DNA from: Brevibacterium sp. UCMA 11754
Lineage (GTDB): Bacteria > Actinomycetota > Actinomycetes > Actinomycetales > Brevibacteriaceae
Reading direction: 5' to 3'
Assembly: GCF_021532275.1 (NCBI RefSeq)
Contig: NZ_JACBOT010000028.1
Span: 1-64,000 of the forward strand
DNA: 64,000 bases
In this document: one piece after another, positions 9,756 through 18,600 of the stretch
Layout of the letters: each line of letters begins with the position of its first letter
Numbering within the stretch: the stretch's first letter is position 1
Translations under genes and position numbers: made by a program
The notes under the pieces: model-generated
Seen by the model: the letters and a program-made list of their open reading frames with translations, nothing else
What the model was told of the DNA's origin: nothing
The model's database searches: none

Positions 9756-10562
9756 ATGCCCAGTGAATCAGTCAGCTCAAAAGACGGCACCGCCGCAGGT
9801 CACGCCCTCAACGCGCCCCGGGCACCGGAATGGAAACCAGTCTCCCGATCGAGCACACACGAACTCGTCATCAATGCGATCGAGGAGCAGATCACCTCTG
9901 GATCCCTTACCGTCGGCGATCCACTGCCCTCGGAACGGGAGCTGGCTGCCAAGCTTCAGGTCAGTCGCGCGGCGGTGCGTGAGGCGCTGCGCGTCATGGA
10001 GTCCCTCGGCGTCGTCGTGTCGAACGTCGGCTCCGGCAAGTCCGCGGGCACCTTCATCGCCTCCATGCCCAAGGAGGCCCTGACTCGGTTCCTGCGCCTG
10101 CATGTGGCCCTGGCGAACTTCAGCATCGAAGAGGCCATTGAGACGCGCATCCAGCTTGAGCGCTCAAGCACCGCCCTGGCGACCGGACGGGTCCACGAAG
10201 ACGCCTTGGCCGGCATGAATGCCTCCCTGGCGATCATGGACACCCCGGGCGTGAGCTTGGAGACCTTCAATGATGCCGATACTGCGTTCCATGTGGCCAT
10301 CGCCCATGCCTCGGAGAATCAGCTGCTGTCAGATCTCACGGAAGCCATCCGCGGCTCTCTGCGCCGGCCCATCCTCGACGCCTTCCACGAGGTCGACGAT
10401 CCGCGCGCTCTGATGGCGCAGCTGCAGGAGGAGCATCATGCGATCATGCAGGCGATCGTCGACCGCGACACCGATCACGCGGTGCAGCTGACCGAAGACC
10501 ATATCCGGTCAGCCACCGCGGCCCTGCCGCAGCTGACGCAGGGCTGGCAGGAGCGCGGCTGA
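9756..10562 (+). CDS. lldR: GntR-family (FadR/FCD) regulator of lactate use
   Basis: A 268-aa regulator. The winged helix-turn-helix (about residues 33-105) contains the GntR signature PLPSERELAAKLQVSRAAVREALRVMESLGVV. The C-terminal part is an all-helical FCD ligand domain with the metal/ligand histidines in DTAFHVAIAHAS, EEHHAIM and a final AVQLTEDHIRSA. It is divergently transcribed from lldP-lldD, which is the classical arrangement for LldR, a repressor released by L-lactate. No strong ribosome site precedes the ATG at 9756. Confidence 0.85.
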   Translation: MPSESVSSKDGTAAGHALNAPRAPEWKPVSRSSTHELVINAIEEQITSGSLTVGDPLPSERELAAKLQVSRAAVREALRVMESLGVVVSNVGSGKSAGTFIASMPKEALTRFLRLHVALANFSIEEAIETRIQLERSSTALATGRVHEDALAGMNASLAIMDTPGVSLETFNDADTAFHVAIAHASENQLLSDLTEAIRGSLRRPILDAFHEVDDPRALMAQLQEEHHAIMQAIVDRDTDHAVQLTEDHIRSATAALPQLTQGWQERG

Positions 10563-10571
10563 GCGCGGGCG

Positions 10572-11822
10572 TCAGCCGGTCACACCGGTGACTTCATTGC
10601 TGGCGTGCGGCAGTTCAGCACTCTTCTCCACCTCACCGGTGGTCAGATCCACGATGTGGAGCTGGCTCTTGTCCGGTTCGGAGACATAGGCCTTTTCCCC
10701 CTGCACGAAGAGCGTCGGCCGGGGCTGCTGCCAGTCGACGGGCTCCTTCCATGCTTCGGTGACCGGGTGTGAGTCGGTGATCTTGCCGGACTCCGGGTCG
10801 ATGACGTTGAGCTTGCCGTCGGTGCCGAGCACGAGTGCCTCGCCTTCGGGCCCTCGGGCCAGGGAACGGAAGCTGTACGAGGAGTCGAGGTCGACGAGCT
10901 TCATCTTCCCAGTCTCGGTGTTCGTCAGTGTGACCTTCTCCGGGCGTTCGAGTTCGGCATCCTCGTCGACCTTGTAGTCGCCGAGCACGACCGGCGAGTC
11001 ATCGGATCCTGCCTGATTGCCGATCCGACCATAGCTGTCCGGGGAGTCGACCTTCGTGAACTTCCCATCCTTGTAATAGAGGATTCCATCCTCACAGCCG
11101 ACGGCGATCGCCTCGTCCTGGGCAGCGGCCTCCCCGTGGACGCCCGGGCAGTCCTCGTTGCGGGCGATCTCCTTGCCTTCGCCGTCAACGACCTTCGCTC
11201 CCGAGCGCTCCTCTTCATTGCCGATGGTGTGCAGCACGTTGCCGTTCTCCAACTGCACCGCCACACCGTGGTGTGCCTCCTCTGCCTCCTTGACTTCGGG
11301 TTCGGGTGCGCCATCGTGGAAGGCGTCGGTATCGAAGATCTGCATACGCCCGTCGCCGTCGCCGAAGAGCACTGTCGAACCGCCGTGGCGCACGACGTGA
11401 CCTGGGGTATCGGTTTCGTAGACCTTGTCGGTCAGCTGCGGTGAGCCGGCAAAGCTGTGGGTATGGTCGCCGTGCTCTTCGGTCCAGACGCCGGCGTCGA
11501 AGAGCTGGAATCCGTTTGCCACCGACACCATCGCATGCCGTCCGTCACCGACCGGATTCACTCGGTTGAAGCCCTCGAGCTTCGTGTCGTCGATGACCTC
11601 GAGCGTCCTCGCGTCCAGAGTGAGGATGCCGCCGTCATAGGTGGTGATCAGCCGTGGCTGCGTCTCCTCGACCTGTTCGGCGTCCGAGGGTTCAGCTGTG
11701 TCTGCCTGCTCGCCGCTGTCGGGGTCGGCCTCCGCACCAGTGGTGCCGCATCCGCTCAGCAGGAGGGCGGTGACGGCCGCGCTGGCAGCCAGTGGTGCGA
11801 TCAGGGTTCGTTGTGTTCTCAT
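10572..11822 (-). CDS. aztD: Zinc metallochaperone AztD, lipoprotein (copy 1)
   Basis: A 416-aa exported lipoprotein: signal peptide with lipobox LLSGC, an acidic linker (about residues 27-55), then a repeat-rich beta-propeller domain. The motif HGDHTH near residue 117 and HHGVAV near 186 are histidine clusters as found in AztD, the chaperone that hands zinc to the AztC binding protein. It is the last gene of the minus-strand aztB-aztD2-aztC-aztD1 run, 82 bp after aztC. Zinc handling is inferred from family and neighbours; the copy at 12825-14057 is a clear but divergent paralogue. Confidence 0.85.
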   Translation of the reverse strand: MRTQRTLIAPLAASAAVTALLLSGCGTTGAEADPDSGEQADTAEPSDAEQVEETQPRLITTYDGGILTLDARTLEVIDDTKLEGFNRVNPVGDGRHAMVSVANGFQLFDAGVWTEEHGDHTHSFAGSPQLTDKVYETDTPGHVVRHGGSTVLFGDGDGRMQIFDTDAFHDGAPEPEVKEAEEAHHGVAVQLENGNVLHTIGNEEERSGAKVVDGEGKEIARNEDCPGVHGEAAAQDEAIAVGCEDGILYYKDGKFTKVDSPDSYGRIGNQAGSDDSPVVLGDYKVDEDAELERPEKVTLTNTETGKMKLVDLDSSYSFRSLARGPEGEALVLGTDGKLNVIDPESGKITDSHPVTEAWKEPVDWQQPRPTLFVQGEKAYVSEPDKSQLHIVDLTTGEVEKSAELPHASNEVTGVTG

Positions 11823-11904
11823 TCTTCTCTCTTCCCTATTTCCATGATGGTGTGTCCGTGATCTGTGGTGGTGCGAGGCCGTGTGCCGCGCTGAGAAGGG
11901 CTCG

Positions 11905-12828
11905 TCAGCGGGGCACGAGTCCGTCTGCGATGGCCTGCGCGTTGGTTCGCTGCATGTCGATGTAGGTTCCGGCCTCCCCGTCGGCTTCGGTCAGCGATTC
12001 CGAGAACAGCGGTGTCACTTCGACTTCGAGGTCGACCTCCTCAGACAGGGCCTCTGCGAGCTTCTGCGGCTGCGAGGAGTCCGCGAAGATCGTGGGCACG
12101 CCCGCGTCCTCGACGGTGCGGGCAAGCTCCTCGAGATCGGCTGCCGAGGGTGATGCCAGTGTGGTTCCACTCGGAAGCACCGCTCCGATGATCTCGAAGT
12201 CGAAGCGGTTCGCGAAGTAGCCGAACACGTGGTGGTTCGTCACGAGCTTCCGGTTTTCGGCGGGGATCGTCTCGGCGATCTCTTCGATTTCGGCATCGAG
12301 GTCTTGAAGCTGCCCTCGATACGAGGCTGCGGACGGTTCGATCGCCTCGGCGAGGTCACCACCGACCTCCTCTCCCAGCGCCGAGGTGATGACATCGGCG
12401 GCGGCGGCCATCCGCGCGGGATCGGTCCAGAAGTGCGGGTCAGGTGCCCCCGCACTGCCGCCCGAGGTGTACTCAAGGGGATCGATGTGCTCACCGACCT
12501 CGAGGACGCGCACCCCTTCGCTGCGCGCGTTGTCGAGGTTCGCCGACAGCCCCTCTTCAAGCCCCAGTCCGTTGCCGATGATGAGATCGGCATCCTCCAT
12601 CGCTCCGGCTTCCTTCGCCGAGATGCCGAAGGAATGCGGATCGGAGTTCGGCTGCATCAGCACCGTGACCTCTGCGTGGTCTCCGACGAGGCTGTGCACG
12701 ACATCGCCGAGGATGTTCGTCGTCACCACGATCGACGGCTCATCGCCTCCTTCCGCGCAGGCGGTCAGTGATCCGAGCATGGCCAGCGTGAGCGCCGCCG
12801 CCGTGAGGTGGTGCCGTGTGCCCATCAC
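11905..12828 (-). CDS. aztC: Zinc ABC transporter substrate-binding lipoprotein (AztC-like)
   Basis: A 307-aa cluster A-I metal-binding protein with lipobox SLTAC. The expected zinc ligands are visible: histidine in NSDPHSFGIS, in VTNHHVFGYF, and an acidic residue in FADSSQPQ; DPHFW is another conserved patch. It lacks the long histidine-rich loop of ZnuA, which fits the AztC type that works with AztD. Its start codon overlaps the stop of the upstream aztD2 gene by four bases (12825-12828), so translation is probably coupled. It should capture zinc outside the cell for the AztB permease. Confidence 0.88.
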   Translation of the reverse strand: MMGTRHHLTAAALTLAMLGSLTACAEGGDEPSIVVTTNILGDVVHSLVGDHAEVTVLMQPNSDPHSFGISAKEAGAMEDADLIIGNGLGLEEGLSANLDNARSEGVRVLEVGEHIDPLEYTSGGSAGAPDPHFWTDPARMAAAADVITSALGEEVGGDLAEAIEPSAASYRGQLQDLDAEIEEIAETIPAENRKLVTNHHVFGYFANRFDFEIIGAVLPSGTTLASPSAADLEELARTVEDAGVPTIFADSSQPQKLAEALSEEVDLEVEVTPLFSESLTEADGEAGTYIDMQRTNAQAIADGLVPR

Positions 12829-14057
12829 CGCCCCGTCACAGCCAGGCTTGCGGGTGCCCCACCGAGGTCGAAGCTGCGCGCCTCACGCAGCCCACCGGCC
12901 GGGTCGAGTTCAAGCACTGCCCCCGACGCAGGGTCGCTGACATAGGTGCGTTCGCTGTCCACGGCCACCGAGGGTCCGGCTCCGTGACCCTGGCTCTCGG
13001 CGTCGAAGGGTGCGATGAGCTTCTTCTTCGTCAGCACCTTCCCGGTCTCTGGGTCCAGCGAATAGACGGTCCCGTCTTCGTCCAGGGCCACGACCGCGGA
13101 ATCGTCGGGGGCGATGCCGGCGGAGACCACCTCGGCGTCGGTGTCGGCGAAGGTCCACTCATCCGTCGTCGCATCGAGGATCCCGATGCCACCATCGTCG
13201 AAGGGGGTCGCGGCGAGGTCCCGACCGACCTCGACAGACCACGCGCGCTCGCCGGTCTCCTCGGGGTAGGGCAGCACCTCGGCGTCGAAGTCCTCGTTGA
13301 CCCTGATCACGCCGTCGGCGCAGGCGAAGACCAGTCCATCACGAGTGACGCCGGTGCCGTGGATCTCGTCGCATCTCGCATCGATCGGCGAGGCCTGGCC
13401 CTTGTCGTCGTACACGGTGAGTTCGGAGGGCAGATCCTCGGCCTTGTCTCCTGGAAGTGTGGACACGAAGTGGTCTTCGAAGGGGATCGTCACTCCGTGG
13501 TGGGCACCCGGCTTCACGGTGCCGAGCTGGTTGAGTTCGCCGTCGCCGAGTGCGCTCCGGTCGTAGATCTTCGCTCGGCCCTCTCCGTCGAAGAAGAAGG
13601 CCACCTCTGTCGGCGTCGAGACGACGTGCGCGGGGTCTGCCCCGTCGATCTCACCGATGGTCTTCGGCTCGGCCTTGTAGTAGTGCCTGTGGTCGCCGTG
13701 GTCGACCGTCCATGCCCCCGTGTCGACGGTCGTGACCGTTCCGGCTTCACCATCGCCGAGGTAGAGATATCGGGAATCTGCCCCCGACAGGGTCGTCGAC
13801 GGTGAGCCTTCGACCTTCTCTACGACGTTCTCGGTGAGCAGGTCGACGACCGAGACTGCGCCGGTCTTCGCTTCGCTGACGGCCAGGCGCAGCTGCGGCT
13901 CATCGGCCTCCTCCGCGCCTTCGACATATCCGTGGGGAGCCGTCGACTGGCTGGGACTGCCGGCCCCGTTGGCCGATTGCTGTCCCAGGCACCCGGTGAG
14001 GGCGAGCAGTGCGATCAGTGCCGCGCTGGATGCGGCGAATTCTGTTGTCCTCGTCAT
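12825..14057 (-). CDS. AztD-like zinc metallochaperone, lipoprotein (copy 2)
   Basis: A 410-aa lipoprotein with signal peptide and lipobox ALTGC. It shares the AztD layout with the copy at 10572-11822: an N-terminal linker, HGDHRH near residue 111, AHHGVTIPF near 186, a paired-cysteine region (ARCDEIHGTGV and FACADGVI), and beta-propeller-like repeats throughout. Similarity is clear in motifs but low overall, so this is an old duplication. It overlaps aztC by four bases and starts just below a Zur-like box at 14071-14085. Two AztD copies flanking aztC is unusual. Confidence 0.82.
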   Translation of the reverse strand: MTRTTEFAASSAALIALLALTGCLGQQSANGAGSPSQSTAPHGYVEGAEEADEPQLRLAVSEAKTGAVSVVDLLTENVVEKVEGSPSTTLSGADSRYLYLGDGEAGTVTTVDTGAWTVDHGDHRHYYKAEPKTIGEIDGADPAHVVSTPTEVAFFFDGEGRAKIYDRSALGDGELNQLGTVKPGAHHGVTIPFEDHFVSTLPGDKAEDLPSELTVYDDKGQASPIDARCDEIHGTGVTRDGLVFACADGVIRVNEDFDAEVLPYPEETGERAWSVEVGRDLAATPFDDGGIGILDATTDEWTFADTDAEVVSAGIAPDDSAVVALDEDGTVYSLDPETGKVLTKKKLIAPFDAESQGHGAGPSVAVDSERTYVSDPASGAVLELDPAGGLREARSFDLGGAPASLAVTGR

Positions 14058-14066
14058 GAGATCTTT

Positions 14067-14918
14067 CTATTGATAATGGTTCTCATTGTATTGAGAGTAT
14101 CGTAGCGCACTTCTCACCCTCCTCGCGACGAGCACCACGAAGAAGACGAGGACGGTGAGCAGCGCAATGGTCGCGCCGGCAGATGTCTGGGCATACCAGC
14201 TAACAAGCAGCCCCAAGAAGCACGCGCTCGCACCGATCACCGAGGCGGCCGCCATGATCACCCCGACGCGGTCGAAGAGAAGGCAGGCCGTGGCCGGGGG
14301 CCCGATGAGGAGCCCGAAGACGAGGAGAGTGCCGACGACCTGGAACGATGCGACGACTGCCAGGGCCGTGAGCATGAGCATCGCACTATGGGTCCAGCCG
14401 GGCCGCATGCCCAGGGTTGCCGCCTTGCGCTCGTCGAAGGCGAGCGCAAGGAACGGTCGGTGCAGGAGCGTGCAGGCCAGTACGCCGAGGCAGGCCGCGA
14501 CGGCGAGGACGATCAGGTCCTGACCGCGGACACCGAGCACGTCACCGAAGAGGAAGCCCGTGAGGTCGACGGCGAAAGATTGGGAATGGGACACGATGAC
14601 CACGCCGACGGCCAGCATTCCGACGAAGAGCAGTCCGATGCCGACATCCTGGGACAGCTTCGACTCGCGAGACACCCAGGTGATCCCGGCCGCCATCACC
14701 AGAGCACTGGCCGCTGCGCCGATCATGAGGTGACCACCGAGGAGCGCCGCGATTGCGACTCCCGGCAGCATCCCGTGCGACATCGCGTCCCCGAAGAAGG
14801 CCAGACCGCGCAGGACGACCCAGGTGCCGATGCACCCGCACAGCACTGCGGCGAGCACACCGGCGATGAGGGCGCGGAGGACGAAGGACACCTCGAAGGG
14901 CGCGAATAGGAATTCCAT
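14067..14918 (-). CDS. aztB: Zinc ABC transporter permease (AztB/ZnuB-like)
   Basis: A 283-aa protein with about eight membrane helices, typical of ABC-3 family metal permeases. LAFFGDAMSHGMLPGVAIA is the conserved block at the second helix, with the SHG motif seen in ZnuB and MntB proteins. It should form the membrane channel with the ATPase AztA, encoded divergently 29 bp away, and the AztC binding protein encoded downstream. Its last codons overlap a Zur-like box serving aztD2. Confidence 0.88.
   Translation of the reverse strand: MEFLFAPFEVSFVLRALIAGVLAAVLCGCIGTWVVLRGLAFFGDAMSHGMLPGVAIAALLGGHLMIGAAASALVMAAGITWVSRESKLSQDVGIGLLFVGMLAVGVVIVSHSQSFAVDLTGFLFGDVLGVRGQDLIVLAVAACLGVLACTLLHRPFLALAFDERKAATLGMRPGWTHSAMLMLTALAVVASFQVVGTLLVFGLLIGPPATACLLFDRVGVIMAAASVIGASACFLGLLVSWYAQTSAGATIALLTVLVFFVVLVARRVRSALRYSQYNENHYQ
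14071..14085. promoter_or_regulatory. Putative Zur box upstream of aztD2
   Basis: TGATAATGGTTCTCA is a 7-1-7 interrupted palindrome of the Fur/Zur type (TGAnAAnnnTTnTCA). It lies 14 bases upstream of the aztD2 start, at the very end of aztB, and matches 12 of 15 positions with the box between aztA and aztB. Confidence 0.6.
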
Positions 14919-14925
14919 TCGATGA

Positions 14926-14940
14926 TGATAACCATTATTG
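14926..14940. promoter_or_regulatory. Putative Zur box between aztA and aztB
   Basis: On the minus strand this reads CAATAATGGTTATCA, which matches the box at 14071-14085 at 12 of 15 positions. It sits inside the 29-bp gap between the divergent aztA and aztB starts, so one site could repress both. Confidence 0.55.
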
Positions 14941-14947
14941 TTAGAGT

Positions 14948-15580
14948 GTGGACAATCCGATCACCCTCACCAACCTCAGCGCTCACTATGGTGCGCATCT
15001 CGCCCTTGACCAGATCACCCTGGCCGCTCCCCTGGGCCGAGTCACGGCACTCGTCGGCGCCAACGGCTCAGGCAAGTCAACGGTGCTCATGGCACTGGCA
15101 GGCCTGCTCAGACCGACACACGGATCGATATCCGGCCTGCCGTCCAATGTGGCTTTCGTGCCTCAGCGCAGTTCTGCTCCCGACCACCTTCCGATTACCG
15201 TCAGACAGGTCGTGGCCATGGGCAGATGGAGCGCACTGGGCCTCTTCGCCCGCCTCGGCAGTGATGATCAGCGGATCGTCGACGACTGCCTCGCTCAGCT
15301 GCGCATCGACGACCTCGCCTCGCGTCGCCTCGGTTCACTTTCCGGGGGTCAGCGTCAGCGTGCCCTGGTGGCTCAAGGTCTGGCACAACGCGCGGACCTG
15401 CTGCTCCTCGACGAACCTCTGGCCGGAATCGATGCTCGCGCGTCCGAGGACATCACCTTGGCCATCGACTCCGAGCGCAGCCGGGGCGCCACGATCGTCA
15501 TGGCCACGCACGAGCGCACCCAGGCAGCTCGGGCCGACCACGTCGTCCATCTGTGCCAGGGTGCGCTCGCGTTTCGGTGA
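14948..15580 (+). CDS. aztA: Zinc ABC transporter ATP-binding protein (AztA-like)
   Basis: A 210-aa ABC ATPase with all motifs: Walker A GANGSGKST (about residues 37-45), Q-loop VPQRS, signature LSGGQRQR, Walker B LLLLDEPLAGID and an H-loop histidine in MATHERTQ. A GTG at 14948 is the likely start. It diverges from aztB with only 29 bp between, so the transporter is encoded as two opposed units that share one regulatory gap. It powers zinc uptake through AztB. Confidence 0.88.
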   Translation: MDNPITLTNLSAHYGAHLALDQITLAAPLGRVTALVGANGSGKSTVLMALAGLLRPTHGSISGLPSNVAFVPQRSSAPDHLPITVRQVVAMGRWSALGLFARLGSDDQRIVDDCLAQLRIDDLASRRLGSLSGGQRQRALVAQGLAQRADLLLLDEPLAGIDARASEDITLAIDSERSRGATIVMATHERTQAARADHVVHLCQGALAFR

Positions 15581-15584
15581 GCAC

Positions 15585-15610
15585 TCACCAGAACTCGATC
15601 ACCAGAACTC
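15585..15610. repeat. Short tandem repeat, two copies
   Basis: TCACCAGAACTC occurs at 15585-15596 and 15599-15610, period 14 bp, in the short gap between the convergent aztA and RND genes. Confidence 0.7.
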
Positions 15611-15641
15611 CCGCGCCGGTGAACCGTCGCCGCACGGAACC

Positions 15642-18600
15642 TCACTCATCTACGGGACGGGCGGCCACCTCGGCGGTCTCTGCATCGATCCTGTCCTGGT
15701 CGGCCCGATGTTTGGCCGCGGCCTTGGCCTCCTGGTGCTCCGCCCGGCGCTCCTTGCGCCGTTCGACGAGGAGGTAGAGGGCGGGCACGAGGATCAGGGT
15801 CAGCACGGTCGAGGAGGTCAGGCCGCCGATGACGACGATCGCCAGAGGCTGGGAGATGAAGACTCCCCCGCCGGTGAGTCCCAATGACATGGGCACGAGG
15901 GCGAAGACCGTGGCAGCGGCAGTCATCAGGATCGGCCGCAGGCGCAGCCGGGTGCCGTGGATGATCGCGTCCCACAGCCCCATCTCATGCTCGCGCAGCT
16001 TGTTGACGAGGTCGATGAGCACGATCGCGTTGGTCACCACGATGCCGATGAGCATGAGGAGGCCGATGAGCGAGGGGATGCCCAGCGGTGTGCCGGTCAG
16101 CAGCAACAGCAGCACGGCACCGGTCGCGGCGAAGGGAATCGACACGAGCAGGATGAGCGGCTGGACGAAGCTGCGGAAGGTCGCGATCATGACGAGGAAG
16201 ACCAGCGCGATCGCCACGAGCATTGCCCATCCGAGCTGGGAGAAGGAGTCGGCCTGCTCCTGGCTCGCACCGCCGACGTCAAAGCTCACACCATCGGGCA
16301 GATCCATGCTCGAGGTCAGTTCCTGTGCCTCGGTGGAGACTGGGTTGAGCTGTCCTTCGGCAGGGGTGGCGAACACTGTGACCTGACGGTTTCCGTCCTC
16401 CCGGGTGACGGTGGCTGGGGTTTCGGTCTCGTCGACGCTGGCGATCTCATCGACCGTGATCGGGTCGCCCTTGATGTCGGGGATCGCCGCCTGTTCGTCG
16501 GCGAGGTCCTGTTCCTCGGCCTGGCTCTCCTCCTGCTCGCGCTGGCTGTCGACGAGGTCGTCGATGGCGTCGTTGGCCTCGTTCAGGCCCTTCTCTGCCT
16601 GTTCGACGCCTTCTTCTGCCTGTTCCACTTGGTCGGCGGCCATGTCGCCGGGGCTCGGAGCCGGCGGTGGATTCTGGGCATCTCGCAGGGCCTTCCGTGC
16701 TTCTTCAAGCTGATCGGCGGCGTTGTCGCGGGCCTCCCGGGCCGAGTCAAGCTGATCGGCTGATTCCTCTTCGGCCTTGGCCTTGGCTTCCTCGGCCCTG
16801 CGGTCGGTCTTCTCTTCGACGGCATCGGTCGCGTCTTCCTGCGCGTTCTGCGTCTGCACCTCGGTGACCGGAAGCTCCAAAGCTCGGATCTCGCCTGGAG
16901 TCGCATCGGGGTGGGTCGGGGCGAGGAAGATATCTCGCTCCTTGCCCTCCAGCGTCAGAGTTCCGGCTTCACTTCCGTGCAGGGCTGCCGCAATGGCCTG
17001 TCCCACCTCGGCCTGGCTGTAGCCGTAGTCCGCGGCCTTCTCCCGGTTCACATCGACGTGGATGATCGGCTGATCGGAGGCGAGGTCATTGCGGGCGTTC
17101 GTCACGCCCTCGGTCTCACTCATCTTCTTCGTCACGGAATCGGCTGCCTCGCCCAGCGCTGACAGATCAGAGCCGGAGAGTTTGATCTCCACATCCTCAT
17201 TCGCACTGCCTGAGGCGTCTTGGAGATCGATCTCGCCGACATCGTCGCCGAGTCCGTCGATCTGGTTCGACAGCCGGTTCGTTGCGATCTCCGCTTCGGA
17301 ATCGTCCTTCAGGGTGATGTTGAAGGAGTTCTCGGAACCGGTTTCGGGTCCGTTGACGGTCGTCGAGTAGGTGTCGACATCTGGGTCGGAGGCGAGGACG
17401 TCTTCGATCTTCTTCGCCGCCTCATCACTGGCCTCGAGCGAGGATCCGGCTGGCAGAGTCTGCGCGATGTAGAGAGAGTTCTGCCCGGCGGCCCCGAGGA
17501 GGTCGGTCTTGAGGAAGCTGGCCATCATCATCGTCACGGCGAAGATCGCCACGGAGATGACGATCGTGCGCCATGGGTGTCGAAGTGCGGCCAGGATAGC
17601 TGGCAGGCTTCGCTGCTGCAGACGGTCGACCCTGTCCGAGGCCTCGCCATCGCCGGGCATCGGCGTCACCGGAGCATCGGCAGTCGCCGCCGGGAGCAGC
17701 GTCTTGCCCTTGGCGTCGCGTTTGGCATTCTTCCCGTCGATCTTCGACTGTCGTTTCTCTGCGCGCTTGATGCCCTTCTCCCGATGTTTCCGGGCCCACG
17801 CCTCATAGCTTGCGTCGGTGGCAGCCTGGCGCTTCGGGGAAAGGGGCTTCGGGCTCTTCCGCAGGACCCAGTAGCTGAAGACCGGAACGATTGTCAGCGC
17901 GACAAGGAGCGAGCCGAGCAGAGCCAGTGTCACGGTCACGGAGAATGGTCGGAACAGCTGCCCGGCGATGCCGTCGACGAAGGCGATGGGCAGGAACACG
18001 GCCACAGTGGTCAGGGTCGAGGCCGTGATGGCGCCGGCCACCTGCTTGACAGAGGCGACGATGTCATCGATCGTCAGGTCGCTCGTACCCTGCCGTCTGC
18101 GGATGTTCTCGATGACGACGATGGAGTCGTCGACGACACGGCCGACGGCGATGGTCAGGGCTCCCAGGGTCAAGATGTTCAAGGTGTATTCGCCGACCAT
18201 GAGACCGATCATCGCGATCAGCAGTGACATCGGGATCGAGATCGCGGCAACCACGGTGGACCGGAAGGAGCCGAGGAAGGCCAGGATCACGAGGATCGCG
18301 AAGAACAGTCCCAGCCCGCCTTCGACCGACAGGTCATGGATCGACTTCTCGATCTCGGGAGCCTGGTCGAAGATCGTGGAGAAGGAAATGTCGTCGCCGA
18401 GTTCGGGTCCCATCCTCTCGAGGACCTCATTGACTCCGTGAGAGACCTCAACGACATTGTCGTCCTGGCCCTTGGTCACCGACACCGTCACGGCGTCCTT
18501 GCCATCGGCGCGCGAGTACGAGGTCTTATCCACGGAATCGAGTTCGACATCGGCGACGTCGCCTAGCAGGACCGTACCGTCAGCGGTGCGCAGCGGGGTC

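Noticed and set aside
12816..13805. 329-codon plus-strand frame opposite aztD2
   Set aside because: Antisense to a lipoprotein gene with a clear signal peptide and histidine motif.
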